Below, one piece after another: positions 1-6,300 of a stretch of DNA of 64,000 nt. The translations under genes were made by a program, and so were the position numbers. Positions within the stretch are counted from its first letter, which is position 1. Each line of letters opens with the position of its first letter. The DNA comes from Acetobacter estunensis (GTDB taxonomy: Bacteria; Pseudomonadota; Alphaproteobacteria; Acetobacterales; Acetobacteraceae). Under the pieces are notes generated by a model. It did no database searches, was not told the DNA's origin, and worked only from the letters and a program-made list of their open reading frames with translations. The DNA lies in NCBI RefSeq assembly GCF_019083805.1, contig NZ_JAHRDV010000001.1, positions 124,001 to 188,000 of the forward strand, given 5' to 3'.

Positions 1-573
1 GATTGGCCTTTGCGCCTCTTCGAGAGCCCCACCGTGCAAGCGTTTTTGGTATTTTGCCGTAATTGAGTCTATTTTCTCGATATAGCAAGCCGGGTCTGCC
101 GTAGGCTGGCTGACATTTACTTGCCCGACGTTATTCAGACAATCTGCGAATTCTTGGTCAGCAATCGCCTCACGCTTGAGGGATTTCCACCCTGATTTTC
201 CTACAACTTGGCGTAGGGCGTAATAGGTCTGATCGAACATCAGTTCGTGCTTGGCTGCATCACTGTTCTGGCACAGCATGACGGCAATAGTGTCACTTTG
301 ACTGACACGCGAGCAGTCAAAATCGGGATGGTAAGAGACGATATGGGGTGCAGCCGTGTTGATGACTGCATTGGATGCGAGAGGCTGGGCCGCTGCTTTT
401 TTAGGACTACTGGTGGAATGGCCAAATATTGCTACCGCAATGCCAAGCATTACCGCTCCGCCGAGAAGTGATCCCGCCTGTTTTTCCGCCTTCTTGCGTC
501 GATAATAACGGCGGTTGTATGCGGCTTTTTTATAATCTCGCATCCAGAATGGTTTCGAACTTCTCTGGCCCAC
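1..573 (-). CDS. LprI/DUF1311-like envelope protein, partial (runs off left edge)
   Basis: The reverse strand is open from the window edge up to at least 573, so the 3' end is missing. The product starts with a basic segment rich in K, R and Y, followed by a hydrophobic stretch (LLGGAVMLGIAVAIFG) that looks like a signal anchor. It then reads DFDCSRVSQSD..AVMLCQNSDAAKHE...YYALRQ, with two further cysteines downstream. This Cys-x12-15-Cys pattern with a helical Y/L tail resembles the lysozyme-inhibitor LprI / DUF1311 family; the family call is by eye. I chose the GTG at 573 because AAAGGGGG lies just upstream of it. The ATG at 543 is the alternative. It would act in the periplasm or envelope. 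It is the leftmost gene of the accessory region. Confidence 0.6.
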   Translation of the reverse strand, partial: MGQRSSKPFWMRDYKKAAYNRRYYRRKKAEKQAGSLLGGAVMLGIAVAIFGHSTSSPKKAAAQPLASNAVINTAAPHIVSYHPDFDCSRVSQSDTIAVMLCQNSDAAKHELMFDQTYYALRQVVGKSGWKSLKREAIADQEFADCLNNVGQVNVSQPTADPACYIEKIDSITAKYQKRLHGGALEEAQRPI

Positions 574-636
574 AATGGCCCCCTTTAATAAAAATCCCAA
601 ATCGTATCGGCGAGAGTGATCAACCGAGGTCCACCT

Positions 637-882
637 TTATTGCTCAATTCTTTCCGCTTGCAGTTTCTTCAGCCGTACTCCGGCACCTCCGCCGTTCTCT
701 GCGATGAACTCCACGCCTGCGGCTTCTAGGGCGACGCGGATGGCGTTCACAGTCCGAGGATAAAGCGCTTCGCCTCGCTCAAAGCGGGTGACAGTCGTCG
801 GTGAAACGTCAGCCGCAGCCGCCAGCTCGCGTACTCCAAGCTGCAAGGCTGCACGTGCCATTCGGCATTGAGCGGCGTTCAA
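637..882 (-). CDS. XRE-family helix-turn-helix regulator, 81 aa
   Basis: This is a small DNA-binding protein. Its helix-turn-helix (RMARAALQLGVRELAAAADV followed by SPTTVTRFERGE) is followed by a short C-terminal arm (NAIRVALEAAGVEFIAENG) seen in many compact alphaproteobacterial XRE regulators. I chose the TTG at 882: an AGGG lies just upstream and the family normally begins right before AAQCRMAR. A GTG at 930 would give 97 aa. Four GTGACA half-sites lie between this start and the rightward operon, which suggests an autoregulated, divergently acting repressor of the element. Its targets are inferred, not shown. Confidence 0.8.
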   Translation of the reverse strand: MNAAQCRMARAALQLGVRELAAAADVSPTTVTRFERGEALYPRTVNAIRVALEAAGVEFIAENGGGAGVRLKKLQAERIEQ

Positions 883-892
883 AGTGTTACCC

Positions 893-961
893 TGTGACAA
901 AGTTATTGACTTCTGCCCAAAGAGTGACACATTGAGCCTACCTTGTCACGTGGTGACAAGG
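893..961. promoter_or_regulatory. GTGACA operator array between the HTH gene and the rightward operon
   Basis: GTGACA occurs at 894-899, 924-929 and 955-end-related positions, the last being part of a perfect 9-bp inverted repeat (CCTTGTCAC at 941-949, GTGACAAGG at 953-961, 3-nt spacer). The array lies immediately upstream of the chosen start of the XRE regulator and 66 bp before the first rightward gene. This is the usual place for a phage-type repressor operator. Binding by the adjacent regulator is inference. Confidence 0.5.
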
Positions 962-1026
962 CGGCCGGGCGTAGGAGGTGAGAGTCCTTTGCCCGACCTA
1001 ACCACAACCGAAGCTGAGGTTCGGCA

Positions 1027-1197
1027 ATGGCTGAGAATGCCCATAGCACACCCGCATCCGTGCGGGCAGCGGAGTCACGCGCCAATATCGCGGTGGCCCT
1101 CTTTGTCTCCTTCCTGATCGCCCTGTCTGTATTCGGGCTCGGCTCGCCCGATCCAGTCACGTCTGGCCGCGCCTATGCGGTGGAGGCTATCCGATGA
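1027..1197 (+). CDS. Small single-pass membrane protein, 56 aa
   Basis: An ATG at 1027 opens 57 codons ending in TGA at 1195-1197. The product has a charged N-terminus (MAENAHSTP...RAAESRAN), one clear hydrophobic helix (IAVALFVSFLIALSVFGLG, residues about 25-43) and a short polar tail. GAGG lies about 7 nt upstream of the start. The stop overlaps the ATG of the next gene as ATGA, so the two are probably translationally coupled. The family is not recognised. It heads the rightward operon of the mobile region. Confidence 0.55.
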   Translation: MAENAHSTPASVRAAESRANIAVALFVSFLIALSVFGLGSPDPVTSGRAYAVEAIR

Positions 1198-2753
1198 ATG
1201 GTGAAACCGGCACGGTCCCGGCTCACGAAAGCACGGCCGATCTCGCCCAGGCATTCCCTATCCGCACGCACGCGCTGAACGCGGCGGACCACGGGCTGAT
1301 CCAACAGGCCCGCGACGTCACGGCCAAAGAACTGAGAGCACGGGCAACGGTGGATGACACTGAAGCGGATCCGCTCTTTGCCGAGACAACGGATGGCATA
1401 CGCGCCATGGCGGATATCAAGCCGGCCACATGGGATGGCTGGTTCGCCCGGCAGGTCGCCTTTTCAGTATGGACCGGAGCGAGCAAGCCATGCGCGGATT
1501 CCGCATCTGAATGGGCCGAATTTGCCTCTGGCCGTGATGCCATGACCATGCTGGCCAATCCCCCGCCACTGGCGGATGCCGAGCTGATCGACATCTGCCA
1601 GCAGGCAGCGGAACTGCGACAGAAGGAAGACGATCACACCATCCCGGACGATGAAGCTGAGCGCTACGCGGACCGCTTCTGGGATGAGGTGAAGCGTATC
1701 CGTGCGCGACGGGCGATGACCATCGACGGCGCACGCGCCCTGGCACGGCTGATTGAAGACACGGACGGTAGTCTGCCGAAGAACCCTCGGCGCCTGTACA
1801 TGTCCGAACTGGTGGAGACGCTGGTGCGCTCACTGGCTGAGAGCACGGAAGCTGCAGCACCGGATAACCAAGAAGTAAGCGAAGATTATCCACCAAGCCG
1901 TCTGGGACCTGCCGGTGCGTTTCACGCTTACGAACTGGCCTGCCGACGCCGCGCTGCTTTTGAGGACGTGGACGCCGCTCAGGGACGCGCACGGACAGCG
2001 AGCGGAATGGGCAAGATTGAAGCCAATCGACAAGCCGATGTCGCGGCCGACTTGGCGGCCGCTCTCATCAAGCTGGCTCCGTTTACAAGGTGCGAGACGC
2101 TTTCGGATGTAGGCGCCCAGGTTGGTATCGCTCTGGAATTACTCGACGAAGCAATCTCCTTGGAAGAGACGGATCCAGCGAGCATCCGAGCGGCCTATCT
2201 GGCGCTTGCAAGCACTCTCCCGACGCTTGTTCGGGTCGCAGGACGTGACCTGACACGGGCGATTGACCCCATTTTCTTCAGTGACGAGCAGGCAATGCGC
2301 GCTGGCGCACAGGCCCTGACAGGAGATCCGATGAGTTATCAACCAGAGAAACGATGGAGCGTCCGGCGCGACCAGCCTATACGCGAGATAGGCTCACCCG
2401 ATGCGGTAACCATATGCGCTTACGCACGAGCTGGAGCGAAAGCCATAGCCGATACCAGCTTTATCGGGCTTTCCCATGCATATCATGAAGTATCCAAGGC
2501 CCTCGAACGTCTTCCTGCCTGCTCAGACCGGGAATTTAATGATCTTTTAGATCAGAAATATCTCCTTCTCGGTCGTCTTGGTGAAATATCGGGAAATACA
2601 TCTGATGATCTCGTGGCAAAATCTCTAATCGTAATGGAGCGTCTACCTGAGTATCTACACGTATTTGAATCTGAAAAGACCAATCCAGATATTCAGATTG
2701 CTATCAGTCTAGCTCACGATGTGGTGAAATACCTTGGAGAACGGACAGCATGA
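1194..2753 (+). CDS. Conserved-looking unknown protein of the accessory element, 519 aa
   Basis: I do not recognise a family. The protein is acidic, helix-rich and Ala-rich, with no signal peptide or membrane segment, so probably cytoplasmic. Residues about 346-378 are encoded by a 97-bp segment that recurs downstream of this gene in the same reading frame. The part after this segment (from MSYQPEKRW, with AGGAG five bases before that ATG at 2331) becomes richer in AT. It may be a once-separate reading frame now fused to the upstream gene. The start overlaps the upstream small gene as ATGA and the stop overlaps the next ORF as ATGA. The function is unknown; the position in the operon ahead of regulator and replication genes suggests an element-specific role. 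Confidence 0.7.
   Translation: MNGETGTVPAHESTADLAQAFPIRTHALNAADHGLIQQARDVTAKELRARATVDDTEADPLFAETTDGIRAMADIKPATWDGWFARQVAFSVWTGASKPCADSASEWAEFASGRDAMTMLANPPPLADAELIDICQQAAELRQKEDDHTIPDDEAERYADRFWDEVKRIRARRAMTIDGARALARLIEDTDGSLPKNPRRLYMSELVETLVRSLAESTEAAAPDNQEVSEDYPPSRLGPAGAFHAYELACRRRAAFEDVDAAQGRARTASGMGKIEANRQADVAADLAAALIKLAPFTRCETLSDVGAQVGIALELLDEAISLEETDPASIRAAYLALASTLPTLVRVAGRDLTRAIDPIFFSDEQAMRAGAQALTGDPMSYQPEKRWSVRRDQPIREIGSPDAVTICAYARAGAKAIADTSFIGLSHAYHEVSKALERLPACSDREFNDLLDQKYLLLGRLGEISGNTSDDLVAKSLIVMERLPEYLHVFESEKTNPDIQIAISLAHDVVKYLGERTA
2230..2326 (+). repeat. 97-bp direct repeat, copy 1 (inside the 519-aa gene)
   Basis: The segment matches 2775-2871 with three substitutions by my alignment (94 of 97 identical). 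It encodes RVAGRDLTRAIDPIFFSDEQ and neighbours in the reading frame of the 519-aa gene and ends with the ribosome-binding-like AGGAGA. Confidence 0.9.
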
Positions 2754-2881
2754 TCAACAGTATCAAGATGCCGTTTCGGGTCGCAGGACGTGACCTGACA
2801 CGGGCGATTGACCCCATTTTCTTCAGTGACGAGCAGGCGATGCGCGCTGGCGCACGGGCTCTGACAGGAGAGTTGTCATGA
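2750..2881 (+). CDS. 43-aa ORF carrying a duplicated gene end
   Basis: It starts with an ATG overlapping the stop of the 519-aa gene (ATGA) and ends with a TGA overlapping the next ATG (ATGA). After nine residues of its own (MINSIKMPF) it repeats a 33-residue piece of the 519-aa protein, RVAGRDL...RALTGE, and then stops at LS. The simplest reading is that this is the original 3' end of an ancestral gene. The 519-aa gene would then have gained a new tail by duplication or recombination through the 97-bp repeat. It may be expressed through coupling or may simply be a remnant. Confidence 0.45.
   Translation: MINSIKMPFRVAGRDLTRAIDPIFFSDEQAMRAGARALTGELS
2775..2871 (+). repeat. 97-bp direct repeat, copy 2 (in the 43-aa ORF)
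   Basis: This is the second copy of the segment at 2230-2326. The spacing between copies is 545 bp. Both copies end in AGGAGA shortly before an ATG, so the repeat carries a gene end together with a ribosome-binding site. Confidence 0.9.
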
Positions 2882-3828
2882 TGATCTTCACTTGCCCCAT
2901 GGTGGGGACAGTACACCAGACGTTGCCTGTTCCCGGTTTGCATCCGATGCTGCTGGACGGCGCGGCTAGGTTTGGCCGCCGAACGCCGGAACCCCACGTC
3001 TGGCCGGCCGCGCCATCAACTCTTGCGCGTGGGGATGGCTGGCGTGGGGCTTCTATGGCGGATTCCGACAAAAAGAACTGGCTGGACAGTTTACAACCGG
3101 TTGACCGGCGCACTGCGGAACGTCTTTTGCAGGACATCGGCGAGAGTGCGTTTACACGCATAGCGCGGGCCTACGTCTCGGTCGGCGCAAAACGAGGTGC
3201 ACCACCCAAAAAACTACATGAGGACTGGATCGCCGAAGGGTATCGCCTTTGGCTGCTTTCCGAAAATGCCTCTTTCAAAAAAATAGCTGAACAAGTCATT
3301 TCTGCTGACAAGGCAATTCATGAAAACGAACGTCAGGGCCGCATCAGAGCATTAGAAAGCGCTCTTAGGAAGACAGTCAGAAAGCGTGAAGCTGAGGCGG
3401 AATTGCTGACAGTTGCCGAACTGAAAGAGCGTCTTTCAATGCCTGATCTCCTGACGAAAATTGAACTTAGTTTGGCAATCCATGAAAACCATATCCGCCG
3501 TGATTGCAGCGCAAGAGACTTGTATTCATATATATCGAAGGAATTAAAAATAATTGATTCTCGCTTAAATTTCCAAAAAAGATGCAAAACAAATACATTT
3601 GGACTAATTGCCAAAACATTGGAAATATATGAAAACTCAATAGATGAATATCGAAGAAGAAAAGAGGCTAAGCGGAACGCAATACGTGATAATGCCTTTT
3701 TCGAAGCCTTCAGTGATATAATCCCGGAAGAGTTACCGGTGTCAGTCGCCTACCAATGGAAAAAAGACTGCACGAATTTTCTGCGTGCCGAAGTGCAGCG
3801 CTGGAGAGAGACAACAAAAAACGCCTGA
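2878..3828 (+). CDS. Unknown helical protein of the accessory element, 316 aa
   Basis: The family is not recognised. From residue 60 (MADSDKKNWLDSLQ) the protein looks like a normal soluble, highly charged protein with long helices: ERQGRIRALESALRKTVRKR, AELKERLSMPDLLTKIELSL and EYRRRKEAKRNAIRDN, likely coiled coil. The first 59 residues are low in structure and have unusual composition. The real start may therefore be the ATG at 3055 (257 aa, GGGG 6 nt upstream). The ATG at 2878 is kept because it overlaps the preceding stop and has AGGAG 8 nt upstream. The second half (about 3500-3720) is visibly AT-richer than its neighbours, a sign of foreign origin. A strong inverted repeat spans its stop codon. 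Confidence 0.65.
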   Translation: MMIFTCPMVGTVHQTLPVPGLHPMLLDGAARFGRRTPEPHVWPAAPSTLARGDGWRGASMADSDKKNWLDSLQPVDRRTAERLLQDIGESAFTRIARAYVSVGAKRGAPPKKLHEDWIAEGYRLWLLSENASFKKIAEQVISADKAIHENERQGRIRALESALRKTVRKREAEAELLTVAELKERLSMPDLLTKIELSLAIHENHIRRDCSARDLYSYISKELKIIDSRLNFQKRCKTNTFGLIAKTLEIYENSIDEYRRRKEAKRNAIRDNAFFEAFSDIIPEELPVSVAYQWKKDCTNFLRAEVQRWRETTKNA

Positions 3829-3846
3829 TTTTTTGCTGTTGTCTCT
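3807..3846. repeat. Inverted repeat across the stop codon of the 316-aa gene
   Basis: AGAGACAACA (3807-3816) pairs perfectly with TGTTGTCTCT (3837-3846). The inner A-run and T-run extend the stem past a small bulge. It lies over the TGA at 3826-3828. It could act as a terminator or an RNA-stability hairpin separating the first operon half from the AlpA gene. No clean T-tract follows the stem on the plus strand, so the role is uncertain. Confidence 0.55.
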
Positions 3847-3919
3847 TGCATAAAAAACGCACCAATAGAGAGCCGCACATAGAGATGAACTAATTCGCCT
3901 CTAATCGCGGAGAAACGAA

Positions 3920-4189
3920 ATGAATCCCGTTGCTTTCGTCCGCCCGAAGGTTGTTCGAGCGGCCCACACTCCCGTCCAGTCCGCGCTTCTGAACGAAAGA
4001 AGCGCCGCCAATTATCTCGGCCTGCACACGCGCACTTTGCAAAAGGGCCGACAGGATGGTTCTGGCCCTACATTTATCAAGCTTGGTCGACGTATCGCTT
4101 ACAGGCAATGCGATCTTGATGCCTGGGTCGAAGCACACGCTGTCCGTTCCACGGCCGATGCCACGATGCGTCTGGGAGCAAAAGCATGA
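3920..4189 (+). CDS. AlpA/excisionase-like helix-turn-helix protein, 89 aa
   Basis: The protein is a small winged-helix of the MerR/excisionase type (HTH_17/AlpA). The core reads LLNERSAANYLGLHTRTLQK, then DGSGPTFIKLGRRIAYRQCDLDAWVEA, the typical helix-turn-helix plus beta wing. GGAG lies 9 nt upstream. Proteins of this kind act as excisionase-type recombination directionality factors or as activators of integrase genes in phage satellites and genomic islands. Here it sits immediately ahead of the unknown/primase/helicase genes and overlaps the next gene by ATGA, supporting a role in element mobilisation (inference). Confidence 0.85.
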   Translation: MNPVAFVRPKVVRAAHTPVQSALLNERSAANYLGLHTRTLQKGRQDGSGPTFIKLGRRIAYRQCDLDAWVEAHAVRSTADATMRLGAKA

Positions 4190-4740
4190 GCGCCGCAGAA
4201 ACTTATGCATTTTTCGCGGACAAGGATGGTGCGCTCTATCGTTTTGCGGACTGGCGCGGCATGCCCTCACTTCTCGAAACCGTGTTGAGCCTCTTTGGTG
4301 AACAGTCCGAAGTGGGCAAACCCCTGACCGAGGAGCGCCAACGTGCGGGAAAGCGGCTGGGAGCCAGCCCACCCGTGCTGATCGGTCTCATGCGCTACAC
4401 AGCCGGACAGCAAGCGATAGCGGATCTGCAAAAAGCTTTTGCGGCAGGCATTGCCTCTGGGACGTTTGGAGAGATGCCAGAGCTTTATCCGCTTTTTGTG
4501 GAATGGTGGTGGCGCGTGTGCGAGCAGGCAAGTTCCAAAGCCCTGCGGAACTGGCTGCACCGTCCCTTGATGGTCGAATTGTTGTGGAACGCTTCGTGGC
4601 GCGACATGGCCATCCGATCCATCCAGGAAGAATGTGCGGTCATTGATCGGACGGCTGGATGCATCCGCGTCCACAAGGAGGAATCTGCCTCTGATGCTGT
4701 AACAGCAATGCAGATCGAAAGCGCGGGGGCCGTAGCATGA
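4186..4740 (+). CDS. Unknown element protein, 184 aa
   Basis: I do not recognise the family. It is a soluble protein without a signal peptide. A Trp-rich centre (LFVEWWWRVCEQASSKALRN, followed by WLHRPLMVELLWNASWRD) is probably packed in a helical core. It is coupled at both ends by ATGA overlaps: with the AlpA-like gene before it and the 171-aa gene after it. The tight operon position just before the primase gene suggests a replication or partition accessory role, but this is only context. Confidence 0.65.
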   Translation: MSAAETYAFFADKDGALYRFADWRGMPSLLETVLSLFGEQSEVGKPLTEERQRAGKRLGASPPVLIGLMRYTAGQQAIADLQKAFAAGIASGTFGEMPELYPLFVEWWWRVCEQASSKALRNWLHRPLMVELLWNASWRDMAIRSIQEECAVIDRTAGCIRVHKEESASDAVTAMQIESAGAVA

Positions 4741-5252
4741 GTGCGATCGAGACGCCGCAGGGCCTGCTGTGGGGTGGTTTCTCGCAGTTCGGCAACCACA
4801 CGCCGCTCAATCACCTCCTGGACCTGATGCTGCGCTCTCGAGATTACCTCGGATCGGGGCATGATACCGCGGCCTTTGAGGCGATGATGGCTGCGGCACG
4901 CGCTTTCACCCCTGCTCCTGGAGTGAGCGAACTTGCAGGTCTCGCGCGGCGCGAAACCGCACTAAGGGAGTTCCTGACCGGTTATGATTCCGTGGTCGAT
5001 TTCCTGAGCTGTGAAGTGCTGAAAGATCCATTGTGGTCCGTGGAAGGCGGCTTAATCCAGTTCCGCCGTGTGCTCCAGAGCGATGCGGGATCTGAGGCGA
5101 CACTGGAATGGCTGGACACTCTTCCATGGTCCGAGATCCTGTCGGACGCCCGGCGCATGGATCATGCCGTGCAAGAGTTCTGTGCCGGTCGCGCTTTGCT
5201 GGATGAAAGCGGCGTGATCTTTGCCAAGGATACGGACTGTGCGCGGGCCTGA
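4737..5252 (+). CDS. Unknown element protein, 171 aa
   Basis: The family is not recognised. The protein is soluble and mostly helical, beginning MSAIETPQGLLWGGFSQFGN. It overlaps the 184-aa gene by ATGA. Its 3' end contains the ribosome-binding site (AAGGA) and GTG start of the primase gene. The genes 3920-8188 therefore form one tight transcription unit. Confidence 0.65.
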   Translation: MSAIETPQGLLWGGFSQFGNHTPLNHLLDLMLRSRDYLGSGHDTAAFEAMMAAARAFTPAPGVSELAGLARRETALREFLTGYDSVVDFLSCEVLKDPLWSVEGGLIQFRRVLQSDAGSEATLEWLDTLPWSEILSDARRMDHAVQEFCAGRALLDESGVIFAKDTDCARA

Positions 5253-6300
5253 CGCCAGAACCCTTTCGCACCTTCTGGCGGAGCGCATCGTCGCGCTCGC
5301 CCCCGAGTTGCTGCGTGCCGGCCATCGGGAAGGCTGCGAATGGCGCTGCGGATCCTTGGCAGGCGAGAAAGGTCAGTCTCTGGCCGTACGGCTGACCGGC
5401 CCACGCCGGGGAGTGTGGTGCGATTTCAGCGGCGGCCAAAAAGGAGATGCTCTGGATCTGGTGGCGGCCGTTCTGTTTGCAGGCAGCCGCCGTGACGCCA
5501 TGGCCTGGGCGAAGAATTGGCTCGGCATAGGTGATGGCCCAGTGCCGCAACCGACGCGACAGCAGATTTCCGAAAAAACGAATAACCAGGAACTGGACCG
5601 CGATGAGCAAAGGCGGCGCGCCAAAGCCCGCGAGCTGTGGCACCAGACGCCAGCAGGCATCGCGGATACGCCGGTCGAGCTGTATCTGCGCGGTCGTGGC
5701 ATCGATCTGCGCGAAATGGGACGCGCGCCGGGCTCGCTGCGATTCAATCCCGCCGTCTGGTGCGCTGAGGTCGAACGTCCGTTGCCAGCCATGCTGGCCG
5801 CCATCTGCGGTGCCAATGGCAAACAGGTAGCCGTCCACCGGACATGGCTGGTGCAGACAGCGTCGGGCATGTGGACCAAGGCGGATCTGCGGGCAAGCAA
5901 GAAAGTTCTGGGAAGTTTTGCAGGTGGTTCGATCCGCCTATGGCGCGGGGCGACCGGCAAGAGTCTGGGCATGGCCGAACCCGGAGAAAGCGTGATTGTG
6001 GCGGAAGGGATCGAAACCGGTCTGTCTGTTGCGCTCGCCTGTCCGGAATACCGCACCCTTTGCGCCGTGAGCCTCTCCAACATGGGCCGTCTCGAACTGC
6101 CTGAAGCCATCACGGACATCATCATCGCAGCGGACAATGACGCCGGCAACGAAAGTGCCCGGAAAGCCTTGGACGCTGCCTGTCAGAAATTCATCGAGCA
6201 GGGCCGCATTGTGCGTGTGGCCATGCCGGAAACGAAAGGCCGGGACTGGAACGATGTCATCCGGGAAGAAAATGGACCAAAAGACGGGGCGCGGACGTAA
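5239..6300 (+). CDS. Toprim-domain DNA primase-like protein, 353 aa
   Basis: The protein is probably the primase of the element and would make RNA primers for its own DNA replication. The N-terminal part resembles the dispensable, non-zinc portion of mobile-element primases: GVWCDFSGGQKGDALDLVA. The C-terminal Toprim core shows the acidic motif VIVAEGIETGLS (catalytic Glu) and the D-x-D motif IIIAADNDAGN. No CHC2-type zinc cysteines are visible. I chose the GTG at 5239 because AAGGA lies 8 nt upstream; a TTG at 5221 would also be in frame. It overlaps the preceding gene by 14 bp and the helicase gene by 29 bp. A primase-helicase pair on an island beside iterons suggests autonomous replication. 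Confidence 0.85.
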   Translation: MRGPDARTLSHLLAERIVALAPELLRAGHREGCEWRCGSLAGEKGQSLAVRLTGPRRGVWCDFSGGQKGDALDLVAAVLFAGSRRDAMAWAKNWLGIGDGPVPQPTRQQISEKTNNQELDRDEQRRRAKARELWHQTPAGIADTPVELYLRGRGIDLREMGRAPGSLRFNPAVWCAEVERPLPAMLAAICGANGKQVAVHRTWLVQTASGMWTKADLRASKKVLGSFAGGSIRLWRGATGKSLGMAEPGESVIVAEGIETGLSVALACPEYRTLCAVSLSNMGRLELPEAITDIIIAADNDAGNESARKALDAACQKFIEQGRIVRVAMPETKGRDWNDVIREENGPKDGART

